Assembly: GCF_000699445.3 (NCBI RefSeq)
Contig: NC_067200.1
Location: forward strand, 868,001 to 932,000
Source: Schistosoma haematobium
Taxonomy: Eukaryota; Platyhelminthes; Trematoda; Strigeidida; Schistosomatidae
Direction: 5' to 3'
Length of the DNA stretch: 64,000 nucleotides
The notes beneath the pieces were generated by a model. The model ran no database searches and was not told where the DNA came from. It saw nothing but the letters and a program-made list of their open reading frames with translations. Below are positions 11,684-21,036 of the stretch, piece by piece. Every line of letters starts with the position of its first letter. Positions within the stretch are counted from its first letter, which is position 1. The translations under genes were made by a program, and so were the position numbers.

Positions 11684-13177
11684 ACAAAAACGTTGGGAAT
11701 CTTTCTGATAAACATTATGCAGTGTCTAGGAGATACCAATTCAGAACATCACATAATGTGTTTTCGGATAAAACTCATAGTGTAGTGGACGAGGACACTA
11801 GTGGAGACTAATCGAATGTAGTTAAACACAAAATTACAGAATATTTTAGTAAAATCTGAGAATCATACAGTGAATACTTAATTTGCAAAATGTCAATCAA
11901 TTGTCCTAGATATCATAGTTCCTGTGCTTCCACATGAATCACTGTCTGTTCTCGTCGTATTTACTTCGATCTTCTTAACTTTCTGCTATCAGACAATTCA
12001 CTTTTGATTGATGATACATACTACCTAAATCTATCGACATCAGTAGCATACATCACAATAGTTCTATTTATTTTCTACTCTACACACTTTTTGAACAATT
12101 ACGACATACTACTCAATTTTGATAAGTAGTCTGTAGTGATTAAACACATTTTTAGGCCTAAGCAACAAAATACATTGCACAATAAGTAAGAAAAGTTAGA
12201 CAATTATTTATTTCAATTTCTGGCATTGTAGATAAATAAAATGGGTTTAAATATTTACTGAAGATTATTATTAAAATAAAAACAATGTCTGTCATCTGAC
12301 TATTGATGAAATATAGATCCTAATTAATTCCATATATTAAGTTGGACGTAACCATTGTGTATTGAATATTATAACAAGGATGATGCAACGAAATAAAAAC
12401 GAATGTATTGAAGACATTTTAATTCCAAAAATTCACATTGTTATCGTAAAAAAGTTGTAAAATTAGAAAATGTGATGTGTTGGTCAACAAGAACAATTCA
12501 ACATCAAGGTCTACAGGACAAGCTGTGAACCACAGGTGAAGAAATTCGAACACTTCACTTCTACCTGAATTTTATGCTGATGATGTCGTTCAGAAGAACG
12601 ATAAAAGCCCCATGACTAAACCGTCCAGCTCAGAGAACAAAACTGCATCAAAATGTGATGTGCAAATCAGCTTTAGCCAAATTCTTTAAGTATAACCTAG
12701 TTTATATATCCAAATACATAGCGGACAAATTACTAGCAATTGTAGACGGATATAGATATGGTAAAAAGCTTACATATAATAACAGAATATTACAATAAGA
12801 GAAGTGAATGATTATGCCGAAGAGAATAATTTCAATAGAGCTAATGGTGATAAACATAAGGAAAATTACTTCTACACTGAATTATAAAATAATTGTTCGA
12901 ACTAAGATGACACATCGACTTATCAAAGAAGAATAAGTTGCGTAAGATATAACAAGAACTTAAAGAATTATTGCATGCTTATTCTTCTAGTTTTACTATA
13001 ACGTCTAGATTTGAATATTTTAGTTTCTTGCACGAGATATTACTTATAATACAATAATAGCATCGGTGACCGAGTTATTACTAAGTGACTGAGTACCTGA
13101 AAGAGCCGTAATATATAGACTAGACCATATTGCATCAAAGCCAAACTAGTGAAACACTAGATAATACCTCATTAAGC
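11684..13177. other. Non-coding stretch with two old dispersed repeats
   Basis: No gene is supported. About 11800-12090 resembles 53100-53350 and 1290-1540 (an unnamed repeat). About 12480-12665 is a copy of repeat family F, with the hairpin block CGTTCAGAAGAACG near 12586. The remainder is AT-rich and without recognisable structure. Confidence 0.55.
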
Positions 13178-13297
13178 TATAATGTTTCGAAATATTTGAA
13201 TTATAGCACGAACTAAGAGTCCCAGAATTAACGCAATCGAATTAAAAATTAAGACACAAGCACAAGCGAATATATTGTATTTGGAATTCGAGTATCA
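13178..13297 (-). repeat. Putative 3' LTR of the gag-only element
   Basis: A 120-bp direct repeat of 14960-15104 with scattered substitutions and a gap of about 20 bp near its outer end. Shared blocks include CACGAACTAAGAGTCCCAG and GACACAAGCACAAGCGAAT (plus strand). Confidence 0.65.
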
Positions 13298-13306
13298 TTA
13301 GTCCAT

Positions 13307-14936
13307 TCAAACACCACATCCGCCACAGCCTAAATAGGAGTATAAGTGTTTGTGATCGGATGTACGTCTTCTTGTTAAGTTCATTCTGAGTCTGTCCGAC
13401 ATTGTATAAGATAAAAACTTTGTAGTAGCTAGAAAGTGCCCATTAGTATTGGAATTAACAAACGAAATCGGAACAGACTCACCTGGAATTGTGTACAACC
13501 AGCATGTCGGTTTTGTAATGAAATCATTAATATCTAGAATTCGAACCATAGATTTTCCAACACTATCCTCCCCACAAAATAATGTTGGATCTTTATATCC
13601 CCAAGTTGTGAATAATGTGACTTTATTTAAAACATATTTCTCACATTGTTTAGAGTAAACATTAGAACTGTTTTTGTGATAAGGGTAAACAGCAGTTGAT
13701 ATGAAATCATCCGAAATGTAATCAAACTCGAGGTCACTTAGTACTCGTGCTTCGCATTGAGCAGGTTTTTCACAAGGATCAAATGCATTATGAGGATAGG
13801 TAATATATGATATGACATCAGGATTTGATTCTTCTGAAATATTCTTATGAAATTCATTAGGACTGTCATTGCAGAGCGTAGGATCGTTAGAAAAATCAGC
13901 ATCTATCCAAACCACATCAGGTTTTCGATCATGAATACGTTCATTTAACATATTTTCCTCAGAAATGCAAGTAGTTTTATTTGAAATATATGAATCATTA
14001 GGAAACGTCATACTTGGTACAATAGCATGAGAATTCTGATAAATCGGTTGATTAGGAACAGTTGTCTTACAAGAATTCGGGATTTCATTTAACTCTGAAC
14101 TGCCGTATGACTTTGCAGTGTCTTTTGAAATCGTTGATAAATATAAATGATCATCATGAATACTTGACTCAGTAGAATCAGAATTACAAGACTTAAAATT
14201 AGTTGCAGTAAGATTAACATTAGCTTTACAAAATACACATGAATTGCGAGCATGAAACTTTCCACATGATAAACCTTTACCAAACTTCATCTCACCTTTG
14301 TGATTTGCTTTGTAATTCCTCGTTGAAACACCTTTCATATTTACACGAGAATAGGAATCACTGTTAAATGAACGCAAGTTTGATTGACCCTGAGATTGTA
14401 GTTCATCACGACCACTAAGCAAAGTATTAGAAATCTTTATTGACTGGATATCAAGTTCATTGACTGCTTCGTAGTTATTACACGCAGTTCTAGCATCTTG
14501 AAAAGGAACAGTTTGACAGTTTTAACAACTCTCTTTCCAAACTCGATATGTTAATTCCTGCAATTAATCGATCTCTCAGTTGCACATGAAGTTGATCACC
14601 GAAATTACAATAAGCAGCTTGTTTCTGTAATTCAAGGATTAATTCCTGAGCCTTTTGGTCATTTTGACGAAACTTCGCCCTTTCACGGCATTCGAAACTG
14701 GTGCATTTTACATGACTTAATAATAGCTCTTTAAGAGTTGCATAAGGGAGTGAGATAGGTTTTTCTGGATATGACAAAGTTTTTAATAAGCTGTACGCTT
14801 CTTTCCCTATGAATGTCAGAAAATGTGCCACAATTTTATCACCTTTAACATCTTTCTTGGTCATGCTCCAGATTTCGAACCTTTCCAAGTAATCCTCCAA
14901 AGCTTCTGGAGTTGAATGAATATCTAACTCTTCCAT
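13307..14936 (-). pseudogene. Gag-like polyprotein with frameshift
   Basis: Start chosen at ATG 14936 because the frame upstream runs into the LTR and has no ATG. The first part (14936 to about 14505) is a retrotransposon Gag domain, with the Mag-type block around QKQAAYCNFGDQ and LRDRLIAGI. A one-base shift near 14505 is needed to continue into QDARTACNNYE and the following 371-codon frame. That frame has a decayed zinc-finger-like CGKFHARNSC-x2-C near its start, then some 290 residues I cannot assign, ending LGCGGCGV, which resembles the C-terminal end of Mag-like polyproteins. The internal deletion probably joined Gag to a remnant of the pol end. Confidence 0.6.
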
Positions 14937-14959
14937 TAGAGGCTCCAACGCGACGCCAA

Positions 14960-15104
14960 TATAATGTTTCGAATTATTTGAAATAGAGCACGAACTAAGA
15001 GTCCCAGAAATAACGCAATTCAATTAGAAAGTAAGACACAAGCACAAGCGAATGTATTGTATTTAGAATTCGAAATCGAGCATTCAACAAGTACAAAGGT
15101 ATCA
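14960..15104 (-). repeat. Putative 5' LTR of the gag-only element
   Basis: A 145-bp direct repeat of 13178-13297. Followed inward (minus) by TGGCGTCGCG, a plausible primer binding site, and then by the Gag start 24 bases before the repeat edge at 14960. Confidence 0.6.
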
Positions 15105-16010
15105 TCAGTCTTCAGGCTTCATCAATAAGGAGAGAAGTTCTGTCCACCTATAATAATCCTTGCAGTTTGTAATACTGTGGAGGTCCAATCTCGTTTTGAA
15201 TATATTAACAGACGGTGCTGATATTACGTGTTCCGGTAGAGAATTCCAGTAATTCACTAAACGGTGCGAGAAACGGAACTCCAGACGTAAACGGTTTGAT
15301 TTCGGTTTTTGAATTTTCTTCGAATGTCTTCTCAAATGATCGGTTCTAGACGGAAGCAAAAGATAAGATATATTAATACCAAGGTCATCGTTCAGTATAC
15401 GATCAGCCAATATTAGATCACCCCGTACTCTACGGTAAGATAACGGAAATAAGTTAGGGTGTCTCAGTCTGTCTTCATAACATAGATCGGAGAGACAGCG
15501 CAACATCTTAGTACCTCGTCGTTAGACTCTTTCTAGCATATCTGCTTCATACTTGAAAGAAGGACTCGCTGCTTGAATCCCGTATTCTAAATGTGGTCGC
15601 ACATAAATCGGGTATAATAATCCAAACATTTCATCATCTAAATACTGAAAAGACCTACGAATTGACCATAATACCTTATAGCCTTTTGCAGCAGCAGCCT
15701 TACAGTGACTAGTCGTTTTGAGATCACTGCTTAATATGTCTCTTAAATCATTATAGTTTCCTACTTTTGATAGTAAAAATCCACATATTGTATAGTGATA
15801 CGATTCATCATAGTTATTTAATTGCATCACCACACACTTATTAGGATTTACCTCTAGTGACCACCTGTCCAACCATGCCACCAATGAGCTATGATCACCT
15901 ATATCACTATCCTTTCCATCTTACTGTGTATGGGCCTCCAAAGTTTTATGTCATCAGCGAAGTGTAGAACGGATGATTTTGCTACAGTTAGTAATTCATT
16001 TACATGAAGC
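15105..16010 (-). mobile_element. CR1-like LINE reverse transcriptase remnant
   Basis: On minus, an RT catalytic box FADDIKLW is readable at about 15962-15935, followed after a stop by WSLEVNPNKCVV, LGxxL-like and RPHLEYGIQAASP blocks (15884-15522), then after a stop at 15519-15521 a C-terminal block with FSHRLVNYWNSLP and SVNIFKTRLD (15506-15105). The order palm, thumb, C-terminal WNSLP and FKTRLD is typical of the CR1 clade. It is interrupted by stops and is only a 3' portion. The gag-only LTR element lies directly against its 3' side. Confidence 0.75.
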
Positions 16011-16418
16011 GAAAAATTTTTGAAATAGGAATGACTTGTTCTCAAAACTAATATCACCGATTTTATGCTGATATTTGCCCCTAGCTTTATCTATGGCATA
16101 AGTCAGAAGAGGTTTTGGAGGCATGGTAAAAGGTCAGGTCCTTTCAAAGCCGCCGCCGTTCCGTTTCAACGACCTTAAAGGGCCTGACACGAAGCCGTTA
16201 TTCCGTATTCCAATTATGTGGGTTTGTTGGGTGCTGGTTGAGTTGCATGAATATCAGGTGTCCTCATATTTAATTGGACTTTGCCTGTTGGATCAGGCTT
16301 TGATTCACATTGTGTGACACAACAGTTGGAGTTCGATCTCTTAATCTAAACATACGGACCTTTCAAAATTAGAGATAGGATAATGGAAAATATCAAAATA
16401 TACGCAAGATAAGAAGGT
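16011..16418. other. Unassigned stretch before the short gypsy element
   Basis: No recognisable gene. The part at 16120-16320 is less AT-rich than its surroundings and has an open frame of 64 codons on plus with no recognisable motif. The last four bases (16415-16418, AGGT) are the left target duplication of the neighbouring element. Confidence 0.5.
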
Positions 16419-16824
16419 TGTAGCGTGGCGTCGAGTTGAGATTAACTGTGAACACCGCTACCAGGAAACACGTGCCAAGTGAATCAGAAGGCGTAAGAAG
16501 CTCGTTCCAAATGACTCCATAAAATCCCCGAGAAGCCAAATATCAGAAGACAGTTAATGGACCAAGTCGAGGTTTATTAGCTGGCGATCTCGTGGCATCG
16601 AAAGGATACCGAAATCGTGCCAGGATACAACCTTGGTTACAGAATGTAACCAAATTCGCGCGAAGTTACAATCGAAGTTTAAGTAAAAGAATGGAAGCAC
16701 AAAATAGCTGTCATTAGCACAGTCAAACAAAAGCACGGTAAAACAAACACTGGTACAGTTGGTTATAATAATAATTGTTTTTATTAAACCAGTCGTGTTC
16801 TCGTGATAAACGTCAGTCACTACA
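16419..16824 (-). repeat. 3' LTR of the short gypsy element
   Basis: 406 bp, nearly identical to 18492-18897. Flanked inside (minus) by GCGGGGGTCTCC, a weak purine tract. Confidence 0.9.
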
Positions 16825-17381
16825 GGAGACCCCCGCTAGAAAGGGTTTACACTTTCGATAAATAGCGGTTTGAATCGTGGGACTGATCGGCTGACGAGCG
16901 ATTGTAGGACGGAAGAATTGGCGAACAGGAAAGCGATCGTTGATCGTCGAGTTGCCAACGAAGGTCGTTTTCGGAGAACAGTACCAGGAGCGATGTGTTG
17001 TATTTATTGCTCGAGTTGGCATGCTACACCAGAGTGGTTTGTATCCAGAATCTGAAGAGGGCGTTCGTACGGGTCCGGACCATAAACGCTGCAGACGAAG
17101 GACGAAACCACGTTGAGCCAAAAGACCAGAAGCGACCATAACGACCAAGTTCGAGACCAAGCATATGCCAAGCATTCGAAACAAATATATCGACTGAGTA
17201 CGTTGACAAGAGCGTGGGTGGCCAATCCAGCTTTCGCCAAAGTTGACTGAAGTCGACGGGACCAAACGGAGATGGTCGAAGGCGTGGGCTCAGGAAACAA
17301 AAAGAAAATCAAAAAAAGAAGAGTGTAGCATACGTGTAGTATAGGAATAATCCTACACCGTATCGGTTGTTGACTGTGCGA

Positions 17382-18240
17382 CTATTCGCGGAAGCGTTCG
17401 GGTAATCGTACTCGGCGACCGGAACGTGAGACGGCAGTCTCGTTCGCGTCGCGTGAGCCTGAAATCTCATCCGAAGTCAAGGGCGGCGTGGTCTGCTGAT
17501 CTGGGCGTGAGACTGTCGTCTCGTCCGTAGACGGTGCAGATGACGCGTGCTGTTGACTGGGACGTGAGAATGAGGTCTCAGATGTATCTAGCGTGGGACC
17601 TGAAGATGATTTGAGGATCCCGCTAGGTTTGCTAGGTCTAGCATTGAATCTCAGGTTGTCAGATAGGGCACTGTCATCGACGTGTGCTGGTTTGAGACGA
17701 TCAATGCTGACGATCTCGACGCGTCCATATCGATCAACCTTGAAGGTCTTTTCGTGACGAGCGATCACGTGAAAAGGGCCTTCGTAAGGTTGTTGCCAAG
17801 GTTTGCGTACCGAATCTACTCGTACAAAAACATGTGAACAGGTAGATAACTCGAGGGAGAGCGACCTGTCGATGTTGTATTCGAGTTGACACCGGAGATA
17901 GCGTTCGCATAAATGCAGACAGTCGATGGGCGTAGTCTGATTTACCGAAATTAGGTCTGCTCCGTGGTGTGAAGAATTCTCCGGGCAGACGCAATGTCGT
18001 GCCGTATACAAGTTCAGTGGCGGAACATTGGATATCTGCCTTTAAGCTCGTTCTCACCCCTAAAAGAACGAGCGGTAAGGTTTCGTGCCAGTTGCCATTT
18101 TCGTGTGCTCGTAGAACACTTTTAAGTTGGCAGTGAAACCGTTCAACTTAACCATTTGGTGCTGGGTGGTAGACGGATATGCTTATGCGTATGCATTCCG
18201 TACCAAGCATCCGGGTCAGCGAGGAGAATCGTTAATAGGG
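17382..18240 (-). pseudogene. Integrase C-terminal pseudogene
   Basis: On minus the end of the integrase core is readable: a YHPAPNG box, a stop (TAA), then VERFHCQLK at about 18160-18130, followed by ELVYGTTLRLPG. A frame change near 17870-17930 leads into [21 protein letters not shown] and VSIDRLKPAH, the tail block also seen in the intact element, and then about 110 Ser/Thr/Pro-rich residues ending RRVRLPERFRE. The stop and frame change make it non-functional. The GC content is higher than in neighbouring DNA. Confidence 0.8.
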
Positions 18241-18491
18241 TAACATTTCTCGAATAAAGCGTGGAATTCATCATCACGCGAATAAAAAGTGACAAGGATT
18301 CGGTACACATACGTGTGAGTCTATTATATCAATACTATTCTTATCGTTATCCGTCATGTCGCGTATATTATATATTAAAAATACGAAAATATACGACAGA
18401 CGTGGATAGATAAATCATAGACTCACCGAATTGGCTTCTTTGGAAGATTTGATCAGAAGTTGAGGCGTGTTCCAAAATACGGGTCACCAAT
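18241..18491 (-). other. 5' leader of the short gypsy element with primer binding site
   Basis: On minus, TGGTGACCCG follows the 5' LTR after a very short spacer (about 18480-18489), a tRNA-Trp-like primer site. The rest is leader sequence now joined directly to the integrase remnant, which places the internal deletion end near 18240. Confidence 0.6.
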
Positions 18492-18897
18492 TGTAGCGTG
18501 GCGTCGAGTTGAGATTAACTGTGAACACCGCTACCAGGAAACACGTGCCAAGTGAATCAGAAGGCGTAAGAAGCTCGTTCCAAATGACTCCATAAAATCC
18601 CCGAGAAGCCAAATATCAGAAGACAGTTAATGGACCAAGTCGAGGTTTATTAGCTGGCGATCTCGTGGCATCGAAAGGATACCGAAATCGTGCCAGGATA
18701 CAACCTTGGTTACAGAATGTAACCAAATTCGCGCGAAGTTACAATCGAAGTGTAAGTAAAAGAATGGAAGCACAAAATAGCTGTCATTAGCACAGTCAAA
18801 CAAAAGCACGGTAAAACACACACTGGTACAGTTGGTTATAATAATAATTGTTTTTATTAAACCAGTCGTGTTCTCGTGATAAACGTCAGTCACTACA
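18492..18897 (-). repeat. 5' LTR of the short gypsy element
   Basis: 406 bp, TG...CA ends, differing from the other LTR at about two positions (near 18751 and 18817). Confidence 0.9.
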
Positions 18898-18901
18898 AGG
18901 T

Positions 18902-20860
18902 AAATAAATATTTGAGCTATGATGTTTTGACATCGACAGATCTTTATTAAGTTCTTTATAACAAAACGTAAGTAGTTGCACACCCACAATTAATATCGTT
19001 CCAAGCAGACACTATTTCAAAATCACTCACGACGCAGCTCGATATAGAGCTTCCTATGACTCAACCCCCCAAGGATTGGTAAAAATACTATTTTTGCCAT
19101 GTTTTTAACTATGGAACGGGGCAGATTGTGTCTAACTACCAACCTATCAGTCATACCAGAATAGTAACCGATGTATTTTTTAAAAATAACCAAGGCTTAG
19201 TTACTCTATGTGGAATTATCTAGCCTGTTGACTTCTGAGAAACATGGGTTAAGGAATAAGCAGTTACTAACTTATTAAATACGAGGCAAATGTTTGTCCG
19301 CCAATGTGATGTCACAGATATTCAAGGTTTGACAACAAGTTTATCCGTAACTCTTTCATAACCGGACAGCATAAAACCAGTGTAATCAGAAATGAATGAG
19401 TTTGATGTCATATTTGATAGGCTGCCAATGTGTTGAAAAGCTTTTGATCTAGGCTGGCTAGTCGTTGCAAGGAATGCACAGAACGAAGTACCCAATCGCA
19501 ATTGGTGTGGATGCGCGACCAAGCTATATAAAAACAAGTGTAATCAGCCACATCCGTGAAAAATTTTAAATAGATGCAGAATCTCTACTGGAGAACAAGC
19601 TACAATGATTAACGCAGACCCAGCGATTTATTATACTTTTTGTTGAAGACTGAAGGTCATCCATGACCGCAAATATCTAATCCTGCGAATTCAGTTCGCA
19701 ATTTACCTATTTTAGAGAAACGTTGAGGGATTTCGGGTAATTACTCAAAATTTATAAGCTTTGGGGCTTACCACAAAGTCGTGAAAAACTTGGTAGTTTT
19801 CTTTAAATTTTGGTGAAAAACCCAGAAGTGTTATAATATTCTGAGTAAATATTGGCGTAAACCCGAAATTTCCGCTATTATTTTGAGGATTTTCCTGAAA
19901 GCTTTGAAGAAGAAGTTTACACCAAAATAGAAAGATTGGGTTACATTACGGTTGCATCCTTATTTATGCATAATGTTAGTGGACTGAAGAATGGAGCACT
20001 TCTTTAGTCTGCGTAAAATTATTAGCTTGTATGGACATAACTAAAACTGTGCTGATAGTTTTCAAACACCCAATCTCTTGAGTAACGTTGCCAGGTGCTC
20101 TTAGTTCTTCTCCCAATCAGTCAGCACCTCTTTCTCGAAATGACCAGGATAAATGATTGTTAGAGTTATTAGTTCCTTTTGGGCCATTGAAAATTTATGA
20201 GTAGAGTATTGGATTCTTACTACGGCTGCTGTTAGCCATAAAATAGCTCAAAATTAGCTGTGGTAGCGTGCCTGTTGTAGTCATTACTATTTCTTTGTTC
20301 CTTTTCTTTTTTGAACACGAGAGCTGGAAGTACTTATTGTCGTTTTCCGCAAATCTTTTACTGTAGTTTATGGGTTTGTTTGGATTCTCATTTATGTTGC
20401 TCTATATTTTCATTTGCTAGATAAAACATGACCTGCAGTGATTCTTTTTTCATAAAACTTGGCTTGAATACTTCAGTTTAGAATGTTTTTTGTTATCAGT
20501 GCTTTTTCTGTCCAAACATATAAGATTAGACAGGATGGCATTTTGTTTCATTAGTTTGCTCCAAGTACCTATTTAAATACATGTTATCAATTAAGACCAC
20601 TTAAATAGTTCCAGGTCTTCGTACATTTTAAAGGAATAGAAAATCGAGGAACGTCCATCCATTAACAAATATTTCGACTTTATCGTTCTGTGTAGTACGG
20701 ACATGTCTATAGTGTCGTGCTAGATCTTATGTCGTTTATGGCTTTGCCGTTTCGCCCGTAGTATGAATTCATAATTCAACTACAAGCAAAACGATAGAAG
20801 AGTCCATTTTTTTCTATATTCATATTGTAAACTAGCTAATGCAGTGCTTATCTCTTTCAG
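18902..20860. other. Upstream region of the PGAM5-like gene, no feature recognised
   Basis: AT-rich DNA without recognisable coding or transposon motifs. Any promoter of the downstream gene should lie here, but no TATA or initiator element could be supported. A pyrimidine-rich stretch ending in AG at 20859-20860 (TCTCTTTCAG) looks like a splice acceptor 52 nt before the chosen ATG. Confidence 0.5.
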
Positions 20861-20912
20861 ACTGTCGAGTAACCGGATTCTGCACATAAGCGCTTGTCCT
20901 CTACATCTTGCA

Positions 20913-21036
20913 ATGTGGCATTTTAGAACATTTGGGTTCAGATTTCTCACAGCAGCATCCGTATACTGTAGTGTACATTCTCTTGGATCTGATTTGAAAA
21001 TTCAACACTGGAACTACAACTGGGATAAGTCACATG
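20913..21036 (+). CDS. PGAM5: PGAM5-like exon 1
   Basis: Codes residues 1-41 and one base of codon 42. ATG 20913 is the first in-frame ATG after the AG at 20859-20860. Donor G|GTATAT at 21037. Contains the hydrophobic segment and the WNYNWD motif. Confidence 0.8.

Larger units (their letters stand above)
13178..15104 (-). mobile_element. Small gag-only LTR element (Mag-like gypsy, non-autonomous)
   Basis: Two direct repeats, 13178-13297 and 14960-15104, flank an internal region of about 1.66 kb. In element orientation (minus) both begin TGATAC and end near ACATTATA. Just inside the 5' repeat is TGGCGTCGCG, a primer-site-like sequence. Inside are a Gag-like domain and a zinc-finger-like segment, but no protease, RT or integrase motifs. 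It therefore looks like a deletion derivative that would need another element's enzymes. No target duplication was found, and the LTR ends are not canonical at the 3' side, so boundaries are tentative. Confidence 0.6.
16415..18901 (-). mobile_element. Young, internally deleted gypsy copy with AGGT target duplication
   Basis: The element is 16419-18897 on minus, 2479 bp, with LTRs of 406 bp at each end that begin TGTAGCG and end CTACA. AGGT at 16415-16418 is repeated at 18898-18901. Only two differences are visible between the LTRs, so insertion was recent. The internal part keeps a 5' leader with a TGGTGACCCG primer site, the end of the integrase and a long C-terminal tail, but no protease, RT or RNase H. 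It is a non-autonomous or dead deletion derivative of a CsRn1-like element, different from the one at 3089-9091. Confidence 0.9.

Noticed and set aside
16554..16820. Minus frames at 16554-16820 and 18627-18989 as a duplicated gene
   Set aside because: They lie in the two LTRs of the short gypsy element, which explains the identity.
20839..20915. Earlier PGAM5 starts (GTG at 20844 or ATG at 20839)
   Set aside because: GTG is not a usual eukaryotic start, and ATG 20839 is out of frame. ATG 20913 is the first in-frame ATG after a good acceptor.
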